Assembly: GCA_947447265.1 (NCBI GenBank)
Contig: CANFKC010000007.1
Coordinates: 87,646-151,645 of the forward strand
Length of the DNA: 64,000 nt
From: Chitinophagaceae bacterium
Lineage (GTDB): Bacteria > Bacteroidota > Bacteroidia > Chitinophagales > Chitinophagaceae
Direction: 5' to 3'
Shown: piece after piece, positions 33,680 to 42,618 of the stretch
How positions within the stretch are numbered: position 1 is the first letter of the stretch
Layout of the letters: each line of letters begins with the position of its first letter
Translations under genes and position numbers: made by a program
The notes under the pieces: generated by a model
Database searches by the model: none
What the model was told of the DNA's origin: nothing
The model's input: only the letters and a program-made list of their open reading frames with translations

Positions 33680-34741
33680 TTAAACAGTAGTGCGGCTTAA
33701 GATTTTCGTAAATCGCTTTATGTCGGTTTCGGCAAAAAGGTCGGTGCCCTCAATTAGGTGCTGTGCCATATTGTATGCAAAGTAGGGCGCTTGCGAACAG
33801 CCCTTTGCGCCCATTCCATTGAGTATGCCTATAGCAGGGTGGAGCGGGTGAAACCCCGTAAAGGGTTTATGATCGACCGTTGCAGGGCGGCTTGCAGCCC
33901 AATGCTCTTTTATGCTGAAAGGAATTTTTAGCCAGCTTTCCAGTTGTTGTTCTGCTTTTGCCCGGAAGGTTTCGGAGGGTAGGAGGTCTGTGTATTTCCA
34001 ATCGAATGAAGAACCCACCCAGGACAGGCCATCTTCCCAGGGGGTTATTTTCAGGTGGTGTTTAAAAATGTGTGTGCGGGGCAGGTCGGGGATATCTGCA
34101 ATCAGCACTTCGCCTTTATTCAGCGCAAATGGCAGCAAAGAAAAGTACGGGTTTTCCATGGCTGCGCTACCTTCGCAGCAAATCAGTTTTTTGGCCGTAA
34201 TGCCTTTATAAGTAATGCCGCCAGATGTTGCGTTGAGCTGGCTCCAATCGAATTTTTCTTCTAGCAGGCTACCGGATTCTTGAAGTGCAGTCCGCCATGC
34301 GTTTTGAAGGCTGCGCATATCTATTATGCTGCATGGGCTTATCTCGCTTATGCCAAAATTAAAGTTGAAATAAGGGTCAAGGCTGGCGGTATCGGGGTAC
34401 TCAGTCAGGTAGCTGGTTTGCAGCGCCCGCTCCCGATAAGTGTTGTGTATCTCGGGAGTTGCATGAAATTCCAACAGGCTGTAGGGTGTTACAATATTGA
34501 TGCCCAACTGCCGTTCCAAGGCTGCATAGGTAGCGTCAGCAACAGGCAAAAAATCATCTATCATCCATGATTTTACTACCCGCATACCTGTTACGGGGTT
34601 TATAAGTCCGCTGGCCACTCTTCCAGCTGAAAATGGGTTGAACGCATCGATAACCACTACTTTTTTACCTGCCTTAATAAGGTGGTAGCTGAGTAAGGTT
34701 CCGCATAAACCCTGGCCGAGAATGATATAGTCTGCTTGCAC
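33680..34741 (-). CDS. FAD-dependent oxidoreductase (DAO fold)
   Basis: 353 aa, GTG start at 34741. Rossmann motif ILGQGLCGTLLSYHLIKAGK with the ribose-binding acidic residue at VVVIDAF. The C-terminal FAD motif is AIGILNGMGAKGCSQAPYFA, as in D-amino-acid-oxidase/glycine-oxidase-like enzymes and the C-terminal half of MnmC. No methyltransferase half is present. The substrate is unknown. A weak -7 box (TTTCTTTG) stands four bases before the GTG. First gene of a two-gene unit with the GNAT gene. Confidence 0.85.
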   Translation of the reverse strand: MQADYIILGQGLCGTLLSYHLIKAGKKVVVIDAFNPFSAGRVASGLINPVTGMRVVKSWMIDDFLPVADATYAALERQLGINIVTPYSLLEFHATPEIHNTYRERALQTSYLTEYPDTASLDPYFNFNFGISEISPCSIIDMRSLQNAWRTALQESGSLLEEKFDWSQLNATSGGITYKGITAKKLICCEGSAAMENPYFSLLPFALNKGEVLIADIPDLPRTHIFKHHLKITPWEDGLSWVGSSFDWKYTDLLPSETFRAKAEQQLESWLKIPFSIKEHWAASRPATVDHKPFTGFHPLHPAIGILNGMGAKGCSQAPYFAYNMAQHLIEGTDLFAETDIKRFTKILSRTTV

Positions 34742-34745
34742 CCTG

Positions 34746-34753
34746 CAAAGAAA
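34746..34753 (-). promoter_or_regulatory. weak -7 box (TTTCTTTG) before the FAD oxidoreductase
   Basis: One mismatch to TAnnTTTG, then four bases (CAGG) and the GTG start. The spacing equals that of ytxJ, nadD and mltG. Confidence 0.35.
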
Positions 34754-34908
34754 AAGAAAAGGGCTGATTTGAGATAAGTAAATGTTTTGCGGGAACGGGG
34801 CATGCTCAAGAAAAAGGGTTTCATCCCAACAGAAAGTCGGGACGAGGACGCAATCTGAAGCTTATTTAAGGTTTCAAAGCCCAATTAAAAAGGGTGGGGC
34901 GTCATTAG

Positions 34909-34968
34909 CAGATTACCCCGTCCTTCCCGCAATTCTGTGAACCTTGTTTCGGGTAATATGATCTGTCA
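34909..34968 (+). repeat. 60-bp direct repeat, left copy
   Basis: Shares TCCCGCAATT, CTTGTTTCGGGT-like and GAT-TGTCA blocks in order with the copy at 37692-37751. The two flank the T9SS type B gene (35109-37676). The surrounding 366-base gap has no gene. Confidence 0.6.
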
Positions 34969-35108
34969 CCGTCTGAAGCATTGCGGTTGGCATGTGTATA
35001 AATCGCTGGTTTTGCGCTAGAAAATATAAATAAAATTCATTAAACTTGCATCATATTTAAACCTGAACACTTTTTAGATAACTTATATAATCCATTGCGC
35101 CTGCCGGT

Positions 35109-37676
35109 ATGAAGCAGATAAGAATATTTTTCGCGTTATTCGTTTGCTTTGCTGCATTTAACAGTGCTACTCATGCACAATGCCTTGTAAATTCTATTTA
35201 CATTAATACGGCGCTTACGCCACCTACCTACTCGTCGCTTACGGCGGGTACTTCGTCAGCCCCGGTGCGCGATCCGCACTGGATCGTTACGGGTTTTTCA
35301 TCGAGCACCAGCGGGGCGGCTGCAGTGGGCAGCCCGGCATATGTTATACCGGTTGCAGGGGCGTGGGCGGTAAACCCCGTAACCTATCCGGGCACCTGGA
35401 TATCGGTTATCAATGCCCTTGGTTATAATACTTACGGAGATACCACGCACTATAGCATGATGCTGGGTCGTGTTTTCAGGACCTGCGCTAACGACAGTAT
35501 TAAATTTACGCTCTACATTGCCAATGATAACTGGATGTCGTCGCTTGATGTTGATGGTACCTATAACCTCGGGTTTTCACAGACTGCGCCAGGAACAGGT
35601 GCATGCTTTACCGCTTTTACCGCGTATACGAAAACTATTTACTTACCTGCGGGCAGCCACGTTATGAACGCGGTTGTGAATAATTATAACCAGGCGACCT
35701 ACAACCCTACAGGGCTTGATATGTATGGTACTATTTCTTCCGCGTCCGGCATACCTTCTATTGTTTACGATGCGGATACCAATTGCAATAGTTATGCCTG
35801 CGGCACGCCGGCAGCTACCTGCAATTCCGTTACGCTGGCAGATTCTGTTGCCGGTTGCACGGGCGCTACTGTTAGTTTTACGGCATCAGTTGCCGGGCCA
35901 GATTCTGTTATTAAAGTGAGGTGGAGCCCACCAGCCGGCCTTTCTGATACTACCGTGCTTAACCCTACATTGACGGTGGGTTCCACTTCCGGCTACTACA
36001 CGGTTACAGTAACATCGCTTATACCCCAAAACCTGATTGTTAATCCGAAATTCGATTTTAGTAATTCCGGGTTTACGAATGATTATTTATGGTTGACAAC
36101 AGCCATTTCGCCGACGCATTTTGGTATTGGTACTAATCCTACCGTTTATTCGGGTACGTACTCCGCCATAGGCGACCATACAACCGGCACCGGTAATATG
36201 ATGGTAGTTGATGGCCACACCGCTGCAGGCAAGGCTTGCTGGCGAGAGAGCATCCTGGTAAGCCCATCGAGCTACTACGATTTTTCGGCATGGGTAGCGG
36301 CATTAACCGGCTCATCTTATCCGAACATCGCCTTTTACATTAACGGCACACAAATAGGCACAACTTTTACACCAACTGCTACTGGTGTCTGGCAGCAGTT
36401 CAGAAATACGTGGTACAGTGGTGGGGCTTCGCAGGCTGATATTAGTATTGTAGACCTGAATACGACTACGACGAGTAACGATTTTGCGCTGGACGATATT
36501 GCTTTCCGCAGGATGTGTATTGTTCAGGATAGCATCTATGTAAAAACGGCACTTCGCGATACATCGTATGCCCGTGTTATCCTTAGCCAATGCGATTCTG
36601 CGGGGGCCATCACGCTTACTGCGCCAACAGGTTATACCTCTTATTACTGGACAACGGGTAGTACTACACCATCCATTAGCGTGTCTGCATCAGGCACTTA
36701 CATTGCTTACTGCACAACAGGTTGCCATACGCTGAATGATACTACGAAACTCACGCTTATACCCTACAACTATCTTTCCCGCAATATCGATACCTTCTTG
36801 TGTTTTCCTGGCAAATTTGACCTGGTAGCGCCTATCGGTTATAGCACTAATACGTGGCAGGATGGCACCAATAGCCCGAAGTACAGCATAACAGCGATCG
36901 GTACTTATTGGGTAATTTCGACTGGTAGTTGCATGAAGTATGAAGATACTTTCAACGTAAAATACACGCCGCTGGGTCTTTCACTGGGCCCTGATACTAC
37001 CGTTTGCAGCAATTACCTGATACAGCCTTCGGTGAAAGACAGTACTGCAACATTCAAGTGGCAGGATGGCTCTACCGGTAATACCTATTCTGCATCACAC
37101 ACGGGCATCTATTATACTACTGCAATGATAGGTGGTTGTATGGCTACCGATACCGTTAAGGTGGATTTTTATCACCTGAGCCAGAACCTTCCTGATACAT
37201 TTATCTGTAAGGGTTTACCAATTGAAATTCCTCTTTTAGCTCAGCCGCCAGCCGGTGGTAGTGTGCTATGGGATAATGGCAGCACCAGCCCGGCGCGGGT
37301 AGTGACGGATAGCGGCACTTATTGGGTGTATGTGAAAAAGGGAGATTGCCAGGTACTGGATACGATAAGGGTTGTGACCGGTTATTGTGATTGCTGGTAC
37401 GATATGCCAACCGCTTTTACGCCAAATGCAGATGGGGTTAATGATATTGCGCGGCCGCTGATACAGCCTGGTTGTTCCGTATCGGGTTACCAGTTCAATG
37501 TCTATAACCGTTGGGGTGAACTTGTGTATACTTCTGACGTTCCTGGTAAGGGTTGGGATGGTAATTATAAGGGTCAGCCGGCCGATATGGGCGTGTACTA
37601 TTATTCGCTGCAATTTTTTATTGGGGTGAAGGATAAACAAGTGTATACTTCGGGCAATGTTACGTTGGTAAGATAG
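35109..37676 (+). CDS. T9SS type B (gliding-motility C-terminal domain) surface protein
   Basis: 855 aa. The signal peptide ends at THAQ. The N-terminal third resembles a carbohydrate-binding jelly roll (TFPLY-like IKFTLYIANDNWMSSLDVDG). A second CBM-like module begins NLIVNPKFDFSNSGFTN near residue 310, followed by several Ig-like repeats (GTYIAYCTTG, GTYWVISTG, GTYWVYVKKG). The end is the type B sorting domain: MPTAFTPNADGVNDI, FNVYNRWGELVYTS, GKGWDGNYKG, SGNVTLVR. Predicted secreted adhesin or glycan-binding protein. Direct 60-bp repeats stand on both sides of the gene. Confidence 0.9.
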   Translation: MKQIRIFFALFVCFAAFNSATHAQCLVNSIYINTALTPPTYSSLTAGTSSAPVRDPHWIVTGFSSSTSGAAAVGSPAYVIPVAGAWAVNPVTYPGTWISVINALGYNTYGDTTHYSMMLGRVFRTCANDSIKFTLYIANDNWMSSLDVDGTYNLGFSQTAPGTGACFTAFTAYTKTIYLPAGSHVMNAVVNNYNQATYNPTGLDMYGTISSASGIPSIVYDADTNCNSYACGTPAATCNSVTLADSVAGCTGATVSFTASVAGPDSVIKVRWSPPAGLSDTTVLNPTLTVGSTSGYYTVTVTSLIPQNLIVNPKFDFSNSGFTNDYLWLTTAISPTHFGIGTNPTVYSGTYSAIGDHTTGTGNMMVVDGHTAAGKACWRESILVSPSSYYDFSAWVAALTGSSYPNIAFYINGTQIGTTFTPTATGVWQQFRNTWYSGGASQADISIVDLNTTTTSNDFALDDIAFRRMCIVQDSIYVKTALRDTSYARVILSQCDSAGAITLTAPTGYTSYYWTTGSTTPSISVSASGTYIAYCTTGCHTLNDTTKLTLIPYNYLSRNIDTFLCFPGKFDLVAPIGYSTNTWQDGTNSPKYSITAIGTYWVISTGSCMKYEDTFNVKYTPLGLSLGPDTTVCSNYLIQPSVKDSTATFKWQDGSTGNTYSASHTGIYYTTAMIGGCMATDTVKVDFYHLSQNLPDTFICKGLPIEIPLLAQPPAGGSVLWDNGSTSPARVVTDSGTYWVYVKKGDCQVLDTIRVVTGYCDCWYDMPTAFTPNADGVNDIARPLIQPGCSVSGYQFNVYNRWGELVYTSDVPGKGWDGNYKGQPADMGVYYYSLQFFIGVKDKQVYTSGNVTLVR

Positions 37677-37691
37677 TCTTTGTTACCATGG

Positions 37692-37751
37692 CAAATCACA
37701 CCATCGTCCCGCAATTTTGCGGGACTTTGTTTCGGGTGATAAGATTTGTCA
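37692..37751 (+). repeat. 60-bp direct repeat, right copy, with strong hairpin
   Basis: Contains the perfect stem GTCCCGCAA / TTGCGGGAC (37706-37725) and the outer pair CACCAT / ATGGTG. The left copy at 34909 has lost the inner stem. It may also act as a terminator for the leftward murI or the rightward T9SS gene. Confidence 0.65.
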
Positions 37752-37802
37752 TGGTGTTATTAGCTAATGCGAAAATACTCTAAGTTATGTGCACGATAAA
37801 CC

Positions 37803-38627
37803 TTACAAATGCGCGAATTCCGCATTAATAGGCTCGCCGAAAAATATGGTGGCGTGTTGGTTAAAATCGGCAATATCGTCAGTAGTAAAAAAGCGCCTGG
37901 TGCCGCCCTGCGAAATTTTGGTTTCCATTTCTGAATGGCGTTGCAGATAATCGGTGAGGCTGTGCGCAACAATGTTTCCCTGAGCCACTATAGTGATGTG
38001 CGGCGGCAGGTATTTTTCAATTTTTTCTATCAATAGCGGATAGTGCGTGCATGCCAGGAGAATAGTGTCTATTTCCGGGGCTTTATTCATTAATTCATCC
38101 AGGTATTTTTGTACAAAGTAGTCTGCGCCTTTTCCCTGGTATTCGCCATATTCCACTATTGGAACCCACATAGGGCAGGCATGTGAATAAACTCTGATTT
38201 CGGGGAAGAATTTGCCTATCTCAATTTCGTATGATTGTGAGCTGACGGTTCCCTTCGTGCCTAAAACACCAACAGCATTGGTGCGTGTATAAGAGCCTAT
38301 TACTTCAGCGGTAGGCCTGATGACACCCAGCACCCGGTTCTGCGGGGCAATTTCCGGCAGATTCAATTGTTGTATGGTGCGGAGTGCCTTTGCTGACGCA
38401 GTATTGCAGGCAATTATTACCAACGGGCAACCCATTTCGAAGAACCATTCCACGCATTGCAATGTGTATTGGTGCACGGTTTCGAATGACCGGTTACCAT
38501 AAGGGGCGCGGGCGTTGTCGCCGAGGTAAATAAAGTCGTACTGGGGCAGTAATGCGGCTATAGACCTGAAGACGGTAAGCCCACCGTAACCCGAATCAAA
38601 AACACCAATAGGATGCGTTGTTTTCAT
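37803..38627 (-). CDS. murI: glutamate racemase
   Basis: 274 aa, usual length. Makes D-glutamate for peptidoglycan. N-terminal IGVFDSGYGGLTVFRSI, LGDNARAPYGNRS, and the two catalytic cysteines in IIACNTASA (Cys74) and LLACTHYPLL (Cys193). A near-consensus -7 box (TACCTTTA, minus strand, 38635-38642) lies 7 bases upstream of the ATG. Cytoplasmic. Probably a single-gene unit. Confidence 0.95.
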   Translation of the reverse strand: MKTTHPIGVFDSGYGGLTVFRSIAALLPQYDFIYLGDNARAPYGNRSFETVHQYTLQCVEWFFEMGCPLVIIACNTASAKALRTIQQLNLPEIAPQNRVLGVIRPTAEVIGSYTRTNAVGVLGTKGTVSSQSYEIEIGKFFPEIRVYSHACPMWVPIVEYGEYQGKGADYFVQKYLDELMNKAPEIDTILLACTHYPLLIEKIEKYLPPHITIVAQGNIVAHSLTDYLQRHSEMETKISQGGTRRFFTTDDIADFNQHATIFFGEPINAEFAHL

Positions 38628-38820
38628 TGCAACATAAAGGTAAGGAACGATAATGAAAGTATGGGCAAGGTGGAGAATGGGTTAAAGCAGTTGTGGTGAA
38701 AAAAGTAGTAAACGAAAACGGTACCGAATTTCGTTGAGCACAACTATGGTGCTGGCAAAGGCGCAATGTCAGTGAGGATACAAAAGCAGGAGATCTTATC
38801 CCCAGCCCATTTTCCAAAGG

Positions 38821-39117
38821 CTACCGTTAGGACACATCTTTTTGTCAACATATCCACATATATGTTGTTGTAAAAGCTAGATCTGATACATCTTATGCAC
38901 TCAAACCCACTCTGGAAAAGCGTCTTTCATCCCTGCTTATTTACTTTTCTTTGTGCTGCTGCAAAGAAAAGTAACAAAAGAAAGCGGCACTTTTTCGTAT
39001 CGCTCCGCGCGAAAAAGAAGCCCCCCGGCGTGTTTTGTTGAAGCTTGTTATTCTATACGTCCGCTTTCGCGGCATCTGTCATCCGCTAATTAGCAAAAAG
39101 ATGTGTCCTGACGGTAG
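38821..39117. mobile_element. 297-bp MITE with 24-bp inverted ends and 13-bp target duplication
   Basis: The left end CTACCGTTAGGACACATC (38821-38844 in full) and the right end (39094-39117, ...GATGTGTCCTGACGGTAG) match inverted at 23 of 24 bases. The 13-base sequence CATTTTCCAAAGG flanks it on both sides (38808-38820 and 39118-39130). Deleting the element restores a continuous CCATTTTCC-AAAGGAGAAGGGAGA sequence like the one at 31570-31605, which acts as the empty site. The interior has a perfect 13-base palindrome pair (38941-38953 / 38962-38974) and no gene, so it needs a transposase in trans. Confidence 0.85.
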
Positions 39118-39377
39118 CATTTTCCAAAGGAGAAGGGAGATTTATGTCTGCGCCGTGGCGCAGGTGTTATGAAAGCTTCCTTGGGTAATGAAATTATCTA
39201 AAGGGCATCTCCCTGCGCGTAGATTGACGCTCGTTACGCTTTGCGTCAGTCTTTGATGTATCTCTTTGTTATGTTTTCGGGTTCGAAATGTTCAATTGAG
39301 ATAGGTGGAATCGATTCGATTGCATTACAATTACCGAAGAATGAAGCGCAGCCAATTATACTACGGAACAATATTAA

Positions 39378-39408
39378 CTTGCCTAATGCGTTATTTGATA
39401 TATTTTTG
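39378..39408 (+). promoter_or_regulatory. promoter of porZ
   Basis: TTG at 39379-39381, 19-base spacer, TATTTTTG at 39401-39408, then 16 bases to ATG 39425. This is the expected Bacteroidota spacing and it rules out the long frame from 39305. Confidence 0.65.
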
Positions 39409-39424
39409 GAGCATTGATTTTGAT

Positions 39425-41752
39425 ATGAAATTAGCAAAAAGCAGTTATTTAGTTTTAATATTTATAATGTGTGCTTTTGTTGCGGGAGCGCAAAATAAGC
39501 CTATAGGTTCGTGGAGTTCGCTCATGTCTTACAACATAGGGCTGGGCGTTGCTACAGATGGCAATATACTTTACGCAATAAGTAAGGATGCTTTCTTTAC
39601 CGTAAATACACTTACTACAGAAGTTACGGGATACAGCAAGGTAAATGGTATGTCAGATATCGGGATGGAGAAAGTGGGGTATGATATGGCTACAAAAACC
39701 GCCATACTGGTATATTCCAACGGTAATATTGACCTGTTTAAAGACAATTCATTCACCAATATCCCGGATCTTAAATTAAAAACGGTTGCTGGCGCTAAAA
39801 ATGTAAACGACATCTATACTGAAAATGGCAAAGCCTACCTGAGCACTTCGCTGGGTGTGCTGGTCATTGACCTTTCTAAAGAGAATATTGCAGAAACCTA
39901 CCAGTTTTATAATGGCAGCCAGTTGCAATCCGTAACGAGTTTTATCGGGTCGGGCAGTTATTTTTATACGGTAACACCGTCGGGCCTTTACAGGGCGCCC
40001 AAAAACAGCCTCCAGCTACAGAATTTCCAGATATGGAAGCGCATAGACAGCACCCACACTTTCAGTACTACCAAAGCGCTGAACAATAAGTTGTTCCTGA
40101 GCGATGATTCTACCGTATATGTATTGCAAAGCGATACGGCAAAGGCCGTTTACCATGCCTCAGGTATTTCAGTAGTTAACCTTAATCCTGGTAATAACTC
40201 ACTGTTCATCGGGCAGTTTCACCCTTATTCCAGCAAGGTGCATGTAATGGATAGTGCTTACCGCATAAGCGATTCGTTTTTCTTTTATGATAAAGTCAAT
40301 CAACTGGTGCAGTTGATTGACGGATCAATTTGGCTGGCGGACGAATACACGGGGCTTAACCGCAGGATGGATACCGCTTACCGCACGACGATGGGTTACT
40401 TTAACCCGAACGGACCGGGCGATGTTACCTCGTTCGATATTTATGCGCACAACCACGAAATATTTGTGGCGCATGGCGGTTACAATCAGTCTTACCTTGC
40501 ACTGGGTAATAGCAATGGTATTTCAACATATACCGATGGCAAATGGGTGCAGTACAAGCGCGACGTGAATTACCCATACCGGCCTTTCGCCGATTCTATG
40601 GCTGACTTTGTAGCGATAACAAAAAGTGAAAAAGACGGTGCCATCTATGCCGGCTCCTTCGGTGGTGGTTTATTTGAACTGCATAAAGATCAGAGCTATA
40701 CAATATACAAGCAGGGCTCTACGCTTGACCATAGCATTCCCAATGGTGTGACTAACTACCCGGTAATAGGCGCGGCAATTGATAAAGATGAGAATTTATG
40801 GGTAACCATGTTCGGCTCTTACAATGAGCTGAATGTAAAAGAAGCCGCAACCGGCAACTGGTACAAATTCCATTTACCCTATTCGCGACCAGCATACGAA
40901 AATGCCGGCGGACCAATGGTATTTGATGACGCAGGAAATGTATGGTATGCATCAGCTTTCGGAGGCGGGGTTATTGGTTACAGCACCAATAATACGCTCA
41001 GCGATGCCAGCGATGACATCAGCAGGCATATGATTGCCGGAAAAGGAGTTGGTAATTTGCCCAGTAGTTCAGTAAAATGCCTGGCGCATGACAAAAGCGA
41101 TAATATATGGATAGGTACCAGCGATGGTATCGGCATTCTCTACAATGCATCGGGTCGTATTTGTTCCGAACCTGAATGCGATGGGGAGATACCTATTGTA
41201 CAATATGATAAGTTTGCCGGCTATTTCTTTAAAGACCAATCGGTAAATACTATTGCTGTTGATGGAGCCAACCGGAAATGGATAGGAACGGACAATGGTG
41301 TATGGTTATTATCTCCTGATGCAGGAAACAGCAGCATTATATACCGCTTTACGGTGGATAACAGCCCGTTGCCATCGAACAGGATTCAGAAGATAGCTAT
41401 TGACGGCGTTACCGGCGAAGTGTACATTGGCACAGAGCAGGGCATGGTAAGTTTCCATGGGTCAGCAACAGAAGGAACTACACAAAACGAGACCGTTGTA
41501 ACGTACCCTAACCCGGTGCCCAGCGGCTACAAGGGCACTATAGCCATTAAGGGTCTGGTTGCAAATGCCGATGTGAGAATCACTGATATTAACGGCCAGC
41601 TGGTTTACCGCACCACCGCACTTGGCGGGCAGGCGGTATGGAATGGTATGGACTATAAAGGCCACAGGCCGGCTTCGGGCGTATACCTTATATTTGCTAC
41701 TAATAGCGATGGTACCCAGGCCTATTCCGGCAAAATGGTATTCTTGCAATAA
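39425..41752 (+). CDS. porZ: PorZ-like T9SS protein (beta-propellers plus C-terminal domain)
   Basis: 775 aa from ATG 39425, which starts a normal signal peptide (MKLAKSSYLVLIFIMCAFVA). It begins PIGSWSSLMSYNIGLGVATD, as in the PorZ N-terminal propeller. The body is made of blade repeats of the two-component-regulator type (DNIWIGTSDGIGILYN, RKWIGTDNGVWLLSPD, GEVYIGTEQGMVSFHG), enough for two propellers. It ends with a type A-like C-terminal domain (TYPNPVPSGYKGTIAI, SGKMVFLQ). PorZ belongs to the T9SS cell-surface attachment complex that processes and anchors cargo. It is followed by recO at 2 bases. Confidence 0.82.
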   Translation: MKLAKSSYLVLIFIMCAFVAGAQNKPIGSWSSLMSYNIGLGVATDGNILYAISKDAFFTVNTLTTEVTGYSKVNGMSDIGMEKVGYDMATKTAILVYSNGNIDLFKDNSFTNIPDLKLKTVAGAKNVNDIYTENGKAYLSTSLGVLVIDLSKENIAETYQFYNGSQLQSVTSFIGSGSYFYTVTPSGLYRAPKNSLQLQNFQIWKRIDSTHTFSTTKALNNKLFLSDDSTVYVLQSDTAKAVYHASGISVVNLNPGNNSLFIGQFHPYSSKVHVMDSAYRISDSFFFYDKVNQLVQLIDGSIWLADEYTGLNRRMDTAYRTTMGYFNPNGPGDVTSFDIYAHNHEIFVAHGGYNQSYLALGNSNGISTYTDGKWVQYKRDVNYPYRPFADSMADFVAITKSEKDGAIYAGSFGGGLFELHKDQSYTIYKQGSTLDHSIPNGVTNYPVIGAAIDKDENLWVTMFGSYNELNVKEAATGNWYKFHLPYSRPAYENAGGPMVFDDAGNVWYASAFGGGVIGYSTNNTLSDASDDISRHMIAGKGVGNLPSSSVKCLAHDKSDNIWIGTSDGIGILYNASGRICSEPECDGEIPIVQYDKFAGYFFKDQSVNTIAVDGANRKWIGTDNGVWLLSPDAGNSSIIYRFTVDNSPLPSNRIQKIAIDGVTGEVYIGTEQGMVSFHGSATEGTTQNETVVTYPNPVPSGYKGTIAIKGLVANADVRITDINGQLVYRTTALGGQAVWNGMDYKGHRPASGVYLIFATNSDGTQAYSGKMVFLQ

Positions 41753-41754
41753 GT

Positions 41755-42489
41755 ATGCTGCAAAAAACACAGGGTATAGTGCTGCGTTCGGTTAAGTATG
41801 GCGAAACAAGCCTTATCACCACAATTTTTACAGATCATTTCGGTATTGAATCGTACATGATTAAGGGTGTGCGCACGGCAAAAATGAGTGGCAACAAAGC
41901 CGGCTTGTTCCAACCGGCTACCTTGCTTGACCTTGTGGTGAACCATCAGCAACAGCGCAGCCTGCAGCACCTTAAAGAATTCGAGGCAGCAACTATTTAC
42001 CAAACCATTCAGGAAGATGTTGCTAAAAATGCAGTGGCATTATTTTCTATAGAGTTGTTGCTGCGCCTGCTGCCGGAAAATGCCCCAATGCAGGAGATAT
42101 TTGAGTTTGCTTTTGCCTACTTTAATGTATTGGATAAAACGCCGCACCAGGATATAGGCAACTTTCCCCTCTACTTTATAATTATGTGCAGTCACCGTAT
42201 GGGGTTTGAACTGAAGGGAGACTATAATGCGGAAACACCCTACCTTAACCTGCACGAAGGCGGCTATACCGCCCACCCACCAGCACTGCCTCCATTTATT
42301 CCGGAAAGCGATGTACGGATATTGACACAACTGCTGCACGCCCCCGATATTGAAACTTTTAAGCAGATAGCAATGAATGGCACTATGCGTGCACGCCTGC
42401 TGGAATGGTATATTGCATTTTTACAACAGCATAGCCAGCACATGGGTAATATAAGATCGCTGTCGGTGCTGCACACGGTGCTGCATTAA
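41755..42489 (+). CDS. recO: DNA repair protein RecO
   Basis: 244 aa. Loads RecA at gaps together with RecF/RecR. The N-terminal OB-fold segment is TQGIVLRSVKYGETSLITTI with FGIESYMIKGVRTAK, followed by a helical C-terminal domain. No CxxC zinc-finger pairs are visible, only isolated Cys residues. Starts 2 bases after the porZ stop, so it is co-transcribed. Confidence 0.92.
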   Translation: MLQKTQGIVLRSVKYGETSLITTIFTDHFGIESYMIKGVRTAKMSGNKAGLFQPATLLDLVVNHQQQRSLQHLKEFEAATIYQTIQEDVAKNAVALFSIELLLRLLPENAPMQEIFEFAFAYFNVLDKTPHQDIGNFPLYFIIMCSHRMGFELKGDYNAETPYLNLHEGGYTAHPPALPPFIPESDVRILTQLLHAPDIETFKQIAMNGTMRARLLEWYIAFLQQHSQHMGNIRSLSVLHTVLH

Positions 42490-42618
42490 TGGATAAGCCA
42501 GATACAGTCGTGCGCCGCAGTCATAGGTTTTTCTTGAATTGCATTTTTTATCCTGCCGGAGGCAATTATATTCCTGACTGGTATTTTGTAACTTGCACAG
42601 CTACAACCAGCAATTTGC

